DNA from: DAOTYH01 sp034435015
Lineage (GTDB): Bacteria > Chloroflexota > Anaerolineae > Aggregatilineales > UBA3940
Direction of reading: 5' to 3'
NCBI GenBank assembly: GCA_034435015.1
Contig: DAOTYH010000070.1
Coordinates: 1-22,438 of the forward strand
DNA: 22,438 bases
Below the pieces are notes generated by a model, which ran no database searches, was not told where the DNA came from, and saw only the letters and a list, made by a program, of their open reading frames with translations. The position numbers and the translations under genes are program-made. The first letter of the stretch is position 1. Each line of letters begins with the position of its first letter. This document shows, one piece after another, positions 22,028 through 22,438 of the stretch.

Positions 22028-22438
22028 ATGGGCGATCACCTCTTTATCAGTGCGGATCAGTGGGCCAGCGGCTATGCCTTCAAGCTGGCCGATGCCCTGC
22101 AAGAAGCGGGATTCAGCGTGTGGCTGGAAGACCACACCGATCTAAGCGAAGGTCACCGGCGGGCCGTCCGGCAGGCCGTCGCGGACTGTGCGGCGTTTAT
22201 TGTGCTTGTCACGCCGGCGGCGCAGGAATCAGAGCGGGTGATAGAGGAAGTGATGACGGCTCTGACATTAGATAAGCCTCTGTTCCCGCTATGGCTGGCC
22301 GGCGGGAGTTGGCCCCTGCTGGAGGGGATTGAGCATCTGGATGTGCGTAGTGGACGGTTGCCGCCTCCTGATTTCTATGAGCGGCTGGCACGCCATGCTC
22401 CCCGCCATCCATCCCATCATGCCCTGCCCCCTGCCCCC
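22028..22438 (+). CDS. TIR-domain protein, partial (cut by the right edge)
   Basis: 137 residues from ATG 22028, open at the window end; GGAGGAG lies 6 nt upstream. The TIR fold is visible: strand A as HLFISADQW, helix FKLADALQEAGFSVWLEDHTDLSEGH (vW.D...l..G pattern), strand C CAAFIVLVTPAAQESERVIEEVMTAL, and PLFPLWLAGGSWPLLEGIEHLDV. Glu74, in the S..v..E position, matches the catalytic Glu of NAD-cleaving TIR domains. The first strand lacks the usual SY(S/A)..D; it has SADQW. After about 118 the chain becomes His/Pro-rich, probably a linker to a further domain outside the window. TIR proteins of bacteria act as NADases or signalling adaptors, often in phage defence or, in Chloroflexota, fused to WD40, TPR or kinase-like parts. 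The third domain and function are unknown. Confidence 0.82.
   Translation, partial: MGDHLFISADQWASGYAFKLADALQEAGFSVWLEDHTDLSEGHRRAVRQAVADCAAFIVLVTPAAQESERVIEEVMTALTLDKPLFPLWLAGGSWPLLEGIEHLDVRSGRLPPPDFYERLARHAPRHPSHHALPPAP

Overview
The window looks like a chromosomal segment of a GC-rich bacterium, most likely a member of the Chloroflexota (Anaerolineae-like). This is inferred from a secreted lipoprotein with bacterial SH3 and Ig-like domains, a divergent MurG (GGGTGGGVYP), an FtsW with an HTDSIFAIIGEE loop, and a peptidoglycan cluster without outer-membrane genes. No rRNA, tRNA, insertion sequence or CRISPR array was seen. The assignment comes from protein character only, not from a marker gene.

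Left part (1-8756): a divided division/cell-wall (dcw) cluster. A partial ftsL-like gene leaves the window on the minus strand. It diverges from a plus-strand unit made of a Cys-rich repeat lipoprotein, then murF-mraY-murD-ftsW-murG and a CvpA-like membrane protein. murF to murG make UDP-MurNAc-pentapeptide, attach it to the lipid carrier, add GlcNAc and polymerise the glycan. The run stops at an 18-bp perfect hairpin before any murC, murB, ftsQ, ftsA or ftsZ.

Middle part (8775-14204): mostly single-gene units with their own promoters or terminators. They are a minus-strand lipoprotein of unknown role, a dicluster ferredoxin whose first cluster motif carries Asp in place of a Cys, a GH116 (GBA2-like) beta-glucosidase, and a DMT/EamA exporter. 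The EamA promoter is interlocked with the T-tract of the GH116 terminator.

Minus block (14233-18203): an ABC-2 exporter operon of one NatA-like ATPase and two paralogous NatB-like permeases, with overlapping start and stop codons. A small membrane-anchored hypothetical gene lies upstream.

Right part (18397-22438): a SRPBCC protein and a GH5-like lipoprotein in one short operon, ended by a clear terminator. After it comes an AT-rich intergenic region of about 430 bp with four dyad-symmetric sites. This precedes a tightly spaced run of a coiled-coil pentapeptide-repeat protein, an exported staphylococcal-nuclease-like protein, and a TIR-domain protein cut by the window edge. The dyad cluster with this three-gene run is the best candidate for an undescribed regulated system, but its function is unknown.
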